64,000 bases of DNA from contig NZ_JBBMFK010000021.1 in assembly GCF_040096055.1 (NCBI RefSeq), positions 4,031 to 68,030 on the forward strand, in the 5' to 3' direction. This DNA is from Pseudoflavonifractor intestinihominis. GTDB taxonomy: Bacteria > Bacillota > Clostridia > Oscillospirales > Oscillospiraceae. Every line of letters starts with the position of its first letter. Positions within the stretch are counted from its first letter, which is position 1. The position numbers were made by a program, and so were the translations under genes. Below are positions 41,079-49,048 of this stretch, piece by piece. Under the pieces are notes generated by a model. The model was not told the DNA's origin. It saw nothing but the letters and a program-made list of their open reading frames with translations, and did not search any database.

Positions 41079-41138
41079 AAAATAACATATGTAAATTCCA
41101 GGCGGTAAAAAGAACGGCGGAGGGGGGTGCGCTGACCG

Positions 41139-41654
41139 GTGCAACAGAATATGGACCAGTGGTTCACCGATCTCTACCGGCACAACGCGCCCAAAATGGT
41201 GCGGTACGCCTACGCCCAGCTGCGGCGGATGGAGATCGCCGAGGAGCTGGTGGAGGACGCCTTTGTGCTGCTGCTGCGCAAACAGGACCAGGTGGCGGAG
41301 CACCCCAACCCGTCGGGGTGGCTGTGGAAGACCCTCCAGCACCTGATCCTCACCGAGGTGCGGGCGGCCCGGAACCGGGTGGAGGTGCCGCTGGAGCAGG
41401 ACTTTGACCTGGCCGCCCCCCAGCGGGAGGAGGAGGCACTGTCGGACGCGCTGCCTGAGGGGCTGACGCCCAGGGAGCGGGAGATTTTGCTCCTGTACTA
41501 CGAGGAAGAGCTGAGCCACGAGGAGATCGCCCGAAAATTGGACATCTCTGAGCTCAATTCCCGCACCAGGCTCTTCCGGGCCAGGGGACGGTGCCGGGAG
41601 CTGATGGAAAAAAACAAAAAAATACCCGCGCCCTGTAACGAAACGCCGCAGTGA
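41139..41654 (+). CDS. ECF-type RNA polymerase sigma factor
   Basis: 171 residues from a GTG behind a G-rich site (GGAGGGGGG). Region 2 is at about 8-75 (LYRHNAPKMVRYAYAQL, AEELVEDAFVLLL) and region 4 at about 105-155 (LTPREREILLLYYEEELSHEEIARKLDIS, with the helix-turn-helix HEEIARKLDISELNSRTRL). There is no region 3. The next gene, 90 bases downstream, is a membrane protein with an N-terminal cytoplasmic part and extracellular repeats, the normal place for its anti-sigma factor. Confidence 0.9.
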   Translation: MQQNMDQWFTDLYRHNAPKMVRYAYAQLRRMEIAEELVEDAFVLLLRKQDQVAEHPNPSGWLWKTLQHLILTEVRAARNRVEVPLEQDFDLAAPQREEEALSDALPEGLTPREREILLLYYEEELSHEEIARKLDISELNSRTRLFRARGRCRELMEKNKKIPAPCNETPQ

Positions 41655-41744
41655 TGCGATATTCTTTATGAAAGGGGCGCGGAAAGCGCCATATGGCGCT
41701 TTTATCGTCTGTTTTTACGGACGATAAGAAGGAGGTGAACAAGG

Positions 41745-43514
41745 ATGCCTGAACAACGGTGGAACGACATGGAGCCGGAGGAGCGGCTCGAGGAGCTCTC
41801 CGACTATCTGGACCAGATGGAGGAGGAAGACTTTGACCCCGCGGTGGTGGATCGCTGCCTGGCGGCCATGGAGGACCTGGAGCCGGAGGCATCCGAGTTT
41901 GACGCAGAGGAGGCGCTTAGAACCTTCCGCGAGAAGCACAGGGATCTGATCCGGGGAGACAGGGAGCCTGGGCAGGAGCAGCCCGGATTAAAGGTGCTCC
42001 CCGGGGCACGCAGGCCCCGGAGACGGCGCCTTGCCGCCCGTATTGCGGCTGTGGCAGCGGTGACGGCTGCCAGCTGCCTGCTGATCTGCCAAGCGGCGGG
42101 GATCGACGTGCTGGGCTTCTTCGCCAAATGGGGCCGGGAGGAGTTCTGGTTCCCGGGCACCGGGGCGGCCCAGGTGAGCAGCGCCGCCGTGGAGGGGGAC
42201 TATGCCACCCTCCAGGACGCGCTGGACGCCAACGGCATCACCGCCCCCATGGCCCCCAACTGGACCCCGGGGGAGGCAGAGGGCTTCGGCACCCTGACTG
42301 AGAGCGCCCAGGTGTCTCAGGAGATGCAGTCCACGCTGATCACAGCCCAGTGGCGGGACAGCGCGGGCAAGGGGTACGATGTGGAGATCGTCCGCTATGA
42401 CCTGGAGAGCGCGTCCACCTCTCTCGCGGCCGCAGGGGAGAGGGACACGGAGCAGTACGTCTGCGACGGCACCTCCTACTATATCATGGACACAGGGGAC
42501 GGCACGGCCCGGGTCCTGTGGAACCGGGAGGACCTGACCGGCGATCTGGCCGGCGACCTGACGGTGGAGATGGCGGAAGAGCTAGTCCGGTCCATCACCC
42601 GGCCGGAGGGAGAGATAGTCTATACAGCCCCCAGCCCGGACTATGTGCCCCTGGGCAACAGCCTCCAGTCCATGCTGACCGCCTACCGTCTGGACGCCCG
42701 TCTGGCCCCCACCTGGCGGCCCGCAGGGTTTGAGAAGTGCGACATCAGCGGCGGGACCAGCGGCCTTGACAGCAGGGTGACCACGGTCCACGCGGTCTAT
42801 GACAACAGCCAGGCCCAAAAGACCCTGGCCATCCACCTGGAGTGGTGGGACGATGAGAGCGCGGTGGAGGCCCCCGTGTTTGCGGATGTCACCGGCGAGG
42901 CGGTGTGCTATGTCCACAACGGCGTGGAATTCCGCATCTATGCCTGTGACGGTGGCTATGCGGTGGCCTGGCAGGACGGCCATGTCTCCGGATATATCAC
43001 CGGCGGCATCACCCTGGAGGAGGCCAAGCGGATGGTGGACTCCATCCCCCGGTGGTCCCAGGAGCGGCCCGAAGCGGAGAACATCGGTCAGGTCATAGAG
43101 CCGGACTATCAGTACTACGACAGCCTGGCCGAAGCCCTGGAGGACTATCACCTGGACGCGGGTCTGGTTCCGGCCTGGGTGCCCGATGGCTTTGCGCTGG
43201 AAGAGGCGGAGGCCATGGACATGCTGAGCAGCGTGGAGTTTGACGGCGTGTACGTGCGCGGAGAGGAGTACCTGATGGTCCATCTCAGCCTCCTTGAGGA
43301 CGGGGACGCCGGCCGCACCACGGTGTATATGAAGGACGATCAGCCGGTGACCGAGTATCTCCACAACGGTATCACCTACTACATCATGACCAACGGGGAC
43401 TGGCGCACCGTGGCCTGGAAGAGCGGCAACATTGAGGGCTCCATCAGCGGCAGCTTTACGCTGGAGGAGGCCAAGCAGATGGTGGACTCCATCACCGCAG
43501 GTGCGGAGAGCTGA
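41745..43514 (+). CDS. Membrane anti-sigma-like protein with three DUF4367-like repeats
   Basis: 589 residues behind AAGGAGGTG. The first about 95 residues are acidic and cytoplasmic, ending in RRPRRRR; one membrane helix follows (about 98-122). Outside are three similar units of about 130-140 residues, each ending in a variant of YYIM..GD....W..G...G.ISG..TLEEAK.MVDSI (ends near 285, 440 and 585). Each unit resembles DUF4367, typical of the C-terminus of Firmicute anti-sigma factors, but three in tandem is unusual. Proposed role: holds the adjacent sigma factor and senses an outside signal. The anti-sigma domain itself is not a clear match to a named family. Confidence 0.75.
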   Translation: MPEQRWNDMEPEERLEELSDYLDQMEEEDFDPAVVDRCLAAMEDLEPEASEFDAEEALRTFREKHRDLIRGDREPGQEQPGLKVLPGARRPRRRRLAARIAAVAAVTAASCLLICQAAGIDVLGFFAKWGREEFWFPGTGAAQVSSAAVEGDYATLQDALDANGITAPMAPNWTPGEAEGFGTLTESAQVSQEMQSTLITAQWRDSAGKGYDVEIVRYDLESASTSLAAAGERDTEQYVCDGTSYYIMDTGDGTARVLWNREDLTGDLAGDLTVEMAEELVRSITRPEGEIVYTAPSPDYVPLGNSLQSMLTAYRLDARLAPTWRPAGFEKCDISGGTSGLDSRVTTVHAVYDNSQAQKTLAIHLEWWDDESAVEAPVFADVTGEAVCYVHNGVEFRIYACDGGYAVAWQDGHVSGYITGGITLEEAKRMVDSIPRWSQERPEAENIGQVIEPDYQYYDSLAEALEDYHLDAGLVPAWVPDGFALEEAEAMDMLSSVEFDGVYVRGEEYLMVHLSLLEDGDAGRTTVYMKDDQPVTEYLHNGITYYIMTNGDWRTVAWKSGNIEGSISGSFTLEEAKQMVDSITAGAES

Positions 43515-43551
43515 AATTTTCACATAAAGTAAAAGAAAGGGGTGAGGCGCT

Positions 43552-43728
43552 ATGGGTATCTGGAAAGCAGTGTCTATCGGAAGCCTGGGAGTGGCTCTCT
43601 TGCTGGTCGCCATTGCGTTCACAGGAACGGGCATGCTGGAGGTTCTGGCTGCCCTGAACGCCGCCATCGGCATGGGAATCATCGCCCTGCTGGCCGTCAT
43701 CATTGAAAAGATATCCAAGCCCAAATAA
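43552..43728 (+). CDS. 58-residue two-helix membrane protein
   Basis: A short gene with a good site (AAGAAAGGGGTGAGG) before the ATG, 37 bases after the anti-sigma gene. Two hydrophobic helices (SIGSLGVALLLVAIAF and AIGMGIIALLAVII) with a short loop, and a basic end (EKISKPK). Not recognised; being last in the operon, before its terminator, it may be a small modulator of the sigma system. Confidence 0.7.
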   Translation: MGIWKAVSIGSLGVALLLVAIAFTGTGMLEVLAALNAAIGMGIIALLAVIIEKISKPK

Positions 43729-43749
43729 CCGCGCTTCACATACGCTTTC

Positions 43750-43783
43750 ACGCCCCCGCCGGTAAACGGCGGGGGCGTTTTTT
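43750..43783 (+). terminator. Terminator of the sigma operon
   Basis: CGCCCCCGCCG and its complement (43751-43777) followed by six Ts. Confidence 0.92.
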
Positions 43784-43784
43784 G

Positions 43785-44342
43785 TCAGGAGGTCTGTTCC
43801 CGCTTCTGGCCGTGTCCCAGCCGGAGGTACCACCGGAGCGCCTCAGTGCTCCGCTCTCGCCGCAGGACGTAAAAGGTGAGAACGGCGTCAGCGGCCACCA
43901 GAACGGCGGCGGCGAGGGTGGCCCAGAGCGGGATGGTGGGGAGGAGCACCGAGGCCCAGGGCTGGATCAGGGACATGAGTCCCAGGGCCAGCAGGCCCCA
44001 CAGCCCGGAGAAGAGCAGGCACACCCGTCCCCCCAGCTGGAGGGGGAGGTGGCTGTAGTCCCAGAAGTCCACTCCGGCGGCGTAGTGGTACACCACGGCC
44101 ATGGCGTACTCGGCGGCGGTGGCGACCAGGGAGCCGCAGAGAAACAGCAGCAGGGGATTGGCCAGAACAGCGGGGGGCAGCAGCAGGATGAGCACCGCAC
44201 CCAGGCCGTACACCGGACAGAGGGGGAGGAAGAGGTGGCACTTCCGGTCCCGCTTGGGGTTGCCCGTGGCCCGGGCAAAGAGCACCTCCAGCACGAACCC
44301 CACAAAGCTGTACAGCACAAAGTACCAGAACCATTTCGCCAT
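43785..44342 (-). CDS. Putative ABC-transporter type IV membrane protein (CmpB-like)
   Basis: 185 residues with about five membrane helices. FVLYSFVGFVLEVLFA at the start, LPLCPVYGLGAVLILLL, and DFWDYSHLPLQLGGRVCLLFSGLWG match PF06541 (ABC_trans_CmpB), a widespread Firmicute membrane family. Despite the family name, transport function is unproven and no ATPase partner is adjacent. Confidence 0.85.
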   Translation of the reverse strand: MAKWFWYFVLYSFVGFVLEVLFARATGNPKRDRKCHLFLPLCPVYGLGAVLILLLPPAVLANPLLLFLCGSLVATAAEYAMAVVYHYAAGVDFWDYSHLPLQLGGRVCLLFSGLWGLLALGLMSLIQPWASVLLPTIPLWATLAAAVLVAADAVLTFYVLRRERSTEALRWYLRLGHGQKREQTS

Positions 44343-44503
44343 GCCCGCACCTCCGGAAATCAGAAGACTGAATTGCCTTTAGCATGGGGTGAAACAGCCC
44401 AAAACATGCGGAAAATTTCTGACAAAAACTGGGCCGTCCGTCCGGTCAGTAGAGTTTGATAGAGCGGAGCGGGAAAAACCACGGAAATTAGTGAAAACAC
44501 TCC

Positions 44504-44532
44504 TTGTCCCGGGGTCAAAAATATGATATTAT
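44504..44532 (+). promoter_or_regulatory. pyrB promoter
   Basis: TTGTCC (44504-44509), 17-base spacer, TATTAT (44527-44532). The leader is only about 25 bases, so no attenuator precedes pyrB. Confidence 0.65.
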
Positions 44533-44563
44533 AATCCGAAAAATAAAATGGGGGAAGATGGGC

Positions 44564-45619
44564 ATGCGGCATCTGATTGATTTTGGTGATCTACCTCGAG
44601 CGGAATGGGACGCGCTGTACCGGCGCTGCAGCGATATTATTGACCATCCCGCCGATTACATGGACGCCTGTAGGGGAAAGGTGATGGCGAGTCTCTTCTA
44701 TGAGCCCTCCACCCGGACCAATTTCTCCTTCCAGACGGCTATGCTCCGGGTGGGCGGCTCGGTGTTCGGCTTTGCCGACCCCAAGTCCACCTCCACCGCC
44801 AAGGGCGAGACCCTGAAGGACACCATCAAGATGGTCTCCGGCTACGCCGACGTGGTGGTGATGCGGAATCCCCGCGAGGGCGCGGCCAAGGCGGCCTCCC
44901 TGTACTCCAACGTGCCTGTGATCAACGCCGGCGACGGCGGGCATATGCACCCCACCCAGACCATGGCCGACCTGACCACCATCACCCGGCTCCACGGCGG
45001 CGTGGACGGCCTGTCTGTGGGCCTGTGCGGCGACCTGAAGAATGGCCGCACCGTCCACTCCCTGATCAAGGCAATGGCCAAGTTCAAGGATATCAAGTTT
45101 TACCTCATCTCCCCCCGTGAGCTGGCGGTGCCCGAGTATATGCGGGCCTTCATGCGGGAGAACGGCATGTGGTTCGTGGAGGTCACCGGCCTGGAGACCG
45201 TCATGCCCCAGCTGGACGTGCTCTATATGACCCGCATCCAGCGGGAGCGCTTTGTGGACCCCCTGGAGTACGAGCGGAACAAGGGCATCTACGTCCTCAC
45301 CCGCAGCAAGCTGGAGCGGGCCCGGAAGGATCTGCTGGTGATGCATCCCCTGCCCCGTGTGGACGAGATCTCCATCGACGTGGACGACGATCCCCGGGCG
45401 GTCTACTTCGAGCAGGCCCGGTACGGCATGTTTGCCCGCATGTCCCTCCTCATCGAGCTGGCCAACCAGCCCCGCATGGACACCGATGCCGTGGAGATCG
45501 GCACCCAGCCTGTGTGCCACAACCCCAACTGCATCACCCAGACCGACCACTACCTCCCCCCTCTGGTGAAAAAGAACGGCGGCGTGGACTGCTGCGCCTT
45601 CTGTGACGCCCAGCTGTGA
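44564..45619 (+). CDS. pyrB: Aspartate carbamoyltransferase with a PyrI-like zinc tail
   Basis: 351 residues. The ATG at 44564 is chosen because GGGGGAAG lies about 7 bases upstream; an ATG at 44558 is too close. Transfers carbamoyl from carbamoyl phosphate to aspartate, the first committed pyrimidine step. Catalytic motifs: FYEPSTRTNFSF (carbamoyl phosphate loop), HPTQTMADL and HPLPRVDEI. Residues about 1-305 cover the normal catalytic chain. The last about 45 residues hold CHNPNCI and later CAFC, which is the zinc-binding pattern of the regulatory chain PyrI (C-x4-C, about 20 residues, C-x2-C). No allosteric nucleotide domain and no separate pyrI gene are present. Monocistronic. Confidence 0.92.
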   Translation: MRHLIDFGDLPRAEWDALYRRCSDIIDHPADYMDACRGKVMASLFYEPSTRTNFSFQTAMLRVGGSVFGFADPKSTSTAKGETLKDTIKMVSGYADVVVMRNPREGAAKAASLYSNVPVINAGDGGHMHPTQTMADLTTITRLHGGVDGLSVGLCGDLKNGRTVHSLIKAMAKFKDIKFYLISPRELAVPEYMRAFMRENGMWFVEVTGLETVMPQLDVLYMTRIQRERFVDPLEYERNKGIYVLTRSKLERARKDLLVMHPLPRVDEISIDVDDDPRAVYFEQARYGMFARMSLLIELANQPRMDTDAVEIGTQPVCHNPNCITQTDHYLPPLVKKNGGVDCCAFCDAQL

Positions 45620-45630
45620 TAACAGACAAA

Positions 45631-45671
45631 ACAATACGGCTCCCTTCCAAACCGGAAGGGAGCCGTATTGT
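45631..45671. terminator. Bidirectional terminator, pyrB and chrA
   Basis: ACAATACGGCTCCCTTCC and its complement give a perfect 18-base stem with a five-base loop, between converging genes. Confidence 0.88.
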
Positions 45672-45687
45672 TATTCTCGGAACGGTT

Positions 45688-46284
45688 TCAGAACTGGAAC
45701 ACCACGCCGATGACCGCAGCGGCGGCGATGTACACAATGGGGTGGAGCTTTTTGAGGGCCTTGACCTGCATACAGACAAAGACTGCGGCGGCCAGCACCA
45801 CGCCTTTCCAGTTGATGACGGCGGTGAGGGAGTTCCAGCCGGTCCAGGCCACGCCGGTGAGCAGGGCGATCTGGGCCACCGACAGCCCGGCGGCGGCGAT
45901 CAGGCCGGTGGAGGCGGGGCGCAGGCCGGAGAACACGCCGTCCACCACCCGGCTCTGGCGGAACTTCTGGAGGAACTTGGCGATGATGAGGATCACCAGG
46001 ATGGAGGGGGCCACCAGGCCCAGGGTGGCAATGACCGCGCCCACCACGTTTCCGCCAGGCAGGCCGGACTGGCCGCCCACAGTGAAGCCCACATAGGTGG
46101 CCATGTTGATGCCCATAGCGCCGGGGGTGGACTCGGACACGGCCACCATGTTGGCCAGGTCGGCGGCGGAGAACCAGCCGCTCACCTCGCCCAGGTGGCG
46201 CAGGAAGGGCAGGGTGGCCAGGCCGCCGCCCACGGAGAAAAGCCCCACCTTGAAGAACTCATAGAACAGCCGGAGAAAAATCAT
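45688..46284 (-). CDS. chrA: Chromate transporter half-protein, second
   Basis: 198 residues with about six helices; a single ChrA domain (FKVGLFSVGGGLATLPFL and SESTPGAMGINMATYVGF). In Firmicutes ChrA is often split into two half-size genes that work as a heteropair, as here. Family members export chromate, but in gut anaerobes the true substrate may differ. The ATG overlaps the stop of the first half by four bases. Confidence 0.92.
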   Translation of the reverse strand: MIFLRLFYEFFKVGLFSVGGGLATLPFLRHLGEVSGWFSAADLANMVAVSESTPGAMGINMATYVGFTVGGQSGLPGGNVVGAVIATLGLVAPSILVILIIAKFLQKFRQSRVVDGVFSGLRPASTGLIAAAGLSVAQIALLTGVAWTGWNSLTAVINWKGVVLAAAVFVCMQVKALKKLHPIVYIAAAAVIGVVFQF

Positions 46285-46853
46285 TTCGCCGCCTCCTCTC
46301 CCCGCTTCAGGTAGCGGATGCAGGAGGTGATGGCCAGGCCGCACACGCCGGACAGGATGACCAGCAGCACCGGGGATAGCCCCAGGAAGGCGGACAGCAC
46401 CAGCACCACCAGGAAGATGACGGCGGACCACCAGTTTACCACAGAACCCTTCGCCAGCTTGATGACGCTGGAGAAGATCAGAGCGCATACGCAGGCCCGG
46501 ATGCCGGCAAAGGCGTGGATGACCACCGGGAAGTCGGCAAAGTTCTGGAGGAAGGCGGCGATGATGCAGATGATGACGATGGAGGGGAACACCACGCCCA
46601 GGGTAGCCAGAACGCCGCCCAGGCACCCGGCCTGGGTGTACCCCACAAAGGTGGCGGTGTTCACCGCAATGATGCCGGGGGTGCACTGTCCCACGGCGTA
46701 ATAGTCGGCCAGCTGGTCCTCGGTGGCCCAGCCCCGCTTCTCCACCACTTCGCGCTGGAGAATGGGAAGCATGGCGTACCCGCCGCCAAAGGTGCAGGCG
46801 CCAAGCTTGGCAAAGGTCAAAAACAGGTCCAAATAGCGGTTCAAAATGCTCAA
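46281..46853 (-). CDS. chrA: Chromate transporter half-protein, first
   Basis: 190 residues, single ChrA domain: FAKLGACTFGGGYAMLPIL and VGQCTPGIIAVNTATFVGY are the paired signatures. Translationally coupled to the second half. It begins 27 bases after the RsgI-like gene on the same strand, so it may be part of the sigma operon by read-through. Confidence 0.92.
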   Translation of the reverse strand: MSILNRYLDLFLTFAKLGACTFGGGYAMLPILQREVVEKRGWATEDQLADYYAVGQCTPGIIAVNTATFVGYTQAGCLGGVLATLGVVFPSIVIICIIAAFLQNFADFPVVIHAFAGIRACVCALIFSSVIKLAKGSVVNWWSAVIFLVVLVLSAFLGLSPVLLVILSGVCGLAITSCIRYLKRGEEAAK

Positions 46854-46880
46854 CCTCTTCTGGTATCTATGATTTCCAGC

Positions 46881-47798
46881 TCACTCGTGGCCCTGATGGC
46901 CGCTGTTTCCGTGGCCGTGGTGGCCGCTCTGGCTTTCCGAGCTGCCGGAGCCGGCCTGCTGGCCGTTCTGGCTTCCCGAGCTGCCGGAGCCGGTCTGCTG
47001 GCCGTTTCCGCTGCCGGAGCAGCCGCCCTGTTGGCCGCCGCCGGTATCGGAGCCGGACTGCGGTTGACCGGAGCTGCTGGATTGTGATTGGCTTTCCTGA
47101 CCGGATGAGGTGTAGGGCTCACCGGAGGAGAGAGCGGCGATCCTGGCCCGGATCTCCTTCATGGACATGGCCTGTACCTCCTCCTCGGTAACAGAGGGGT
47201 CCAGGGCCTGGAGTTCCAGAAAGGCCTGATACTTTCCCACCGACATGCCAGCGTGGTGTGCCTCCTCCAGATCGCTGCTGCTGCCCTCGTGGCAGTACAC
47301 CCGGCCGCACCCCTGGGCGCAGGCCTGGGCGGCGGAGAGCATCTGGGCGCTCTTGTCCGGGTCGTCGCAGGCCACAGTGATGGACACGGCGTCGTCAGCC
47401 GCCAGATAGGCGGACACGGTCTCGCTGGACAAAATCTCCTCCAACGCCTGGGTATAGGGCTGGAAGGTCACGTCCAGGGAGCTGGCCAGGGCCTCGCCCT
47501 CCGGGTTGAAGCCTTTCACTGAGATGACCCGGTCCAGCCGGTTGAGGGACAGCTCCAGAGAGGGGTTCACGTCCACGCTGATGGCGGACACCGGTACCAG
47601 CACCGCGTAATAGCTCCCGGCGCCCACCAGCACCAGCAGGCAGGCCGCCGCGGCCGCGATGGTGCGGCGCAGCCGGGCGGCGGGACGCCTCCGGACGGGG
47701 GCCTCCTCACCGGCCCGGGCCAGGAAGGCCAGGGTGCGCTCTTTCAGCTCCGCTTCGGCATGGACGCTGTCAAAGGCGGCGTGCAGCTTATCCTCCAT
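46881..47798 (-). CDS. RsgI-like membrane anti-sigma factor
   Basis: 305 residues. The ATG at 47798 is 5 bases from GGAGGTGA. Residues 1-50 are the cytoplasmic sigma-binding part, ending in a basic run; one membrane helix (about 49-70, IAAAAACLLVLVGAGSYYA). The outside region starts with SAISVDVNPSLELSLNRLDRV, quoted in part as VDVNPSLELSLN, the diagnostic RsgI middle domain, which in Clostridia undergoes self-cleavage at an NP bond during signalling. The last about 85 residues are Ser/Gly/Gln-rich ending in histidines (SGHHGHGNSGHQGHE), a wall-spanning or metal-binding tail. Overlaps the sigma gene by 11 bases. Confidence 0.88.
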   Translation of the reverse strand: MEDKLHAAFDSVHAEAELKERTLAFLARAGEEAPVRRRPAARLRRTIAAAAACLLVLVGAGSYYAVLVPVSAISVDVNPSLELSLNRLDRVISVKGFNPEGEALASSLDVTFQPYTQALEEILSSETVSAYLAADDAVSITVACDDPDKSAQMLSAAQACAQGCGRVYCHEGSSSDLEEAHHAGMSVGKYQAFLELQALDPSVTEEEVQAMSMKEIRARIAALSSGEPYTSSGQESQSQSSSSGQPQSGSDTGGGQQGGCSGSGNGQQTGSGSSGSQNGQQAGSGSSESQSGHHGHGNSGHQGHE

Positions 47799-48273
47799 GG
47801 TCGTCACCTCCCAGCCTGTCTTTCAGCAGCTTTCTGGCCCGGGTGAGGAGGGTGTACACCGTGTTGGGATTCTTGTCCAGAATCCGGCCGATCTCCACGG
47901 CGGAGTAGCCCTCGTAGTAGTGGAGATAGACCGGCTCCCGGTACTTTTCCGGCAGAGCGGCCACCGCCTCCAGCACCTCCCGGTGCTCCTCGGGTACGTC
48001 GGCGGGGATATCCGCCAGGGCGTGGAGGGGCACTGTCCTGCTGCGGAAAAAGCTCCGCAGCAGGTCCCGGCATGCGTTGAGGGTGACCCGGATGAACCAG
48101 GCCTTCTCATGCTCCTCGTTCTCAAACACAGCGGTGCTGAGGACGTATTTCAGAAACACCGTCTGAAACACGTCCTCTGTGTCCGCATGGTTTTTCAGAT
48201 GGAGCAGACAGATGCGCCGGACCGTATCCCCATACCGGTCGATGGCCCGGCCTGCCTCCGCCTCGCTGCGCAT
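47788..48273 (-). CDS. ECF-like sigma factor paired with RsgI
   Basis: 161 residues; the ATG follows GGGAGGTCC. Region 2 is about 5-75 (YGDTVRRICLLHLKNHADTEDVFQTVFLKY region) and region 4 about 100-150 (LPEKYREPVYLHYYEGYSAVEIG and NTVYTLLTRARKLLKDRLGG). It has the ECF two-domain layout rather than the SigI domain, although its partner is RsgI-like. Second gene after the calcium-binding repeat protein (22-base gap), then the anti-sigma factor. Confidence 0.9.
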   Translation of the reverse strand: MRSEAEAGRAIDRYGDTVRRICLLHLKNHADTEDVFQTVFLKYVLSTAVFENEEHEKAWFIRVTLNACRDLLRSFFRSRTVPLHALADIPADVPEEHREVLEAVAALPEKYREPVYLHYYEGYSAVEIGRILDKNPNTVYTLLTRARKLLKDRLGGDDHGG

Positions 48274-48295
48274 GGACCTCCCCCATTTGAACCGT

Positions 48296-48880
48296 TTAGC
48301 TGTGCCGGCCTCCGTGATGGCCGCCGTGGCCGGAGTCATGGCCACAGCCGGTACCGCAGCCGGTGCCCTGGCAGTTGGTGCCGTAGTTGTCGCACACGCC
48401 GTCGTTGTCGGCGTCCACATAGCCCGTGCCGTAGCCGGTGCCGCGGCAGTTGGTGCCGCAGTTGTCGCAGATGCCGTCGTTATTGGCGTCCACAAAGCCC
48501 AGGGCGCAGCCGCGGCAATTGGTGCCGCAGTTGTCGCAGATGCCGTCATTGTCGGCGTCCACAAAGCCCAGGGCGCAGCCGCGGCAATTGGTGCCGCAGT
48601 TGTCACAGATGCCGTCGTTGTCGGCATCCACATAGCCCGCGCCGCAGCCGGTGCCGCGGCAGTTGGTGCCGTAGTTGTCGCACACGCCGTCATTGTCAGC
48701 GTCCACATAGCCCGCGCCGTAGCCGGTACCCTGGCAGTTGGTGCCGTAATTGTCGCAGATACCGTCCCAGTTGGCGCCCGCAAAGCGGCTGCCGTTTCCC
48801 CGGCCGGCGGCAAAAGCGCCGACAGTGATTACGGTGAGAACCAATACCACAGTCAGAGTGCCAATCAATACCTTTTTCAT
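48296..48880 (-). CDS. Secreted Asp-rich, Cys-rich repeat protein (DxDxDG repeats)
   Basis: 194 residues from the ATG at 48880, with TGGAGGG about 8 bases upstream; an alternative GTG at 48895 overlaps that site. A signal peptide (about 1-25, VLIGTLTVVLVLTVITVGAFA) is followed by six repeats of 23-25 residues, each built on VDADNDGICDNCGTNCRG. The D-x-D-x-D-G spacing is a calcium-loop pattern as in EF-hand, dockerin or thrombospondin type 3 repeats; three to four cysteines per repeat suggest disulfides. The end is Gly/His-rich (HDSGHGGHHGGRHS). It heads an operon with a sigma and an RsgI-like anti-sigma whose tail is also His-rich. Function unknown; calcium or metal binding is inference. Confidence 0.8.
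   Translation of the reverse strand: MKKVLIGTLTVVLVLTVITVGAFAAGRGNGSRFAGANWDGICDNYGTNCQGTGYGAGYVDADNDGVCDNYGTNCRGTGCGAGYVDADNDGICDNCGTNCRGCALGFVDADNDGICDNCGTNCRGCALGFVDANNDGICDNCGTNCRGTGYGTGYVDADNDGVCDNYGTNCQGTGCGTGCGHDSGHGGHHGGRHS
48353..48790 (-). repeat. Tandem DNA repeats encoding the DxDxDG units
   Basis: Six in-frame units of about 69-75 bases. The third and fourth are almost identical at the DNA level (about 48480-48635), pointing to recent expansion or unequal exchange. Confidence 0.75.
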
Positions 48881-49048
48881 CTTCTTGCCCTCCACAATCG
48901 TGAGATAACCCTCATGGGGGTTTCAACCATAATACGATTGAGGAAGGACGTTCCATTCATTTTGCGAAAAAATTTTTTCCCGTTATTTTTCTGCCGCCGC
49001 CCGGGCCCGAGCAGGGGAGCCATAGGCGGCTGGCAGGGAGAGCCAATA

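Noticed and set aside
48896..48925. SigI-type promoter (ACCCCC then CGAT) upstream of the repeat protein
   Set aside because: Transcription would begin at the start codon region and remove the ribosome-binding site; spacing is also doubtful.
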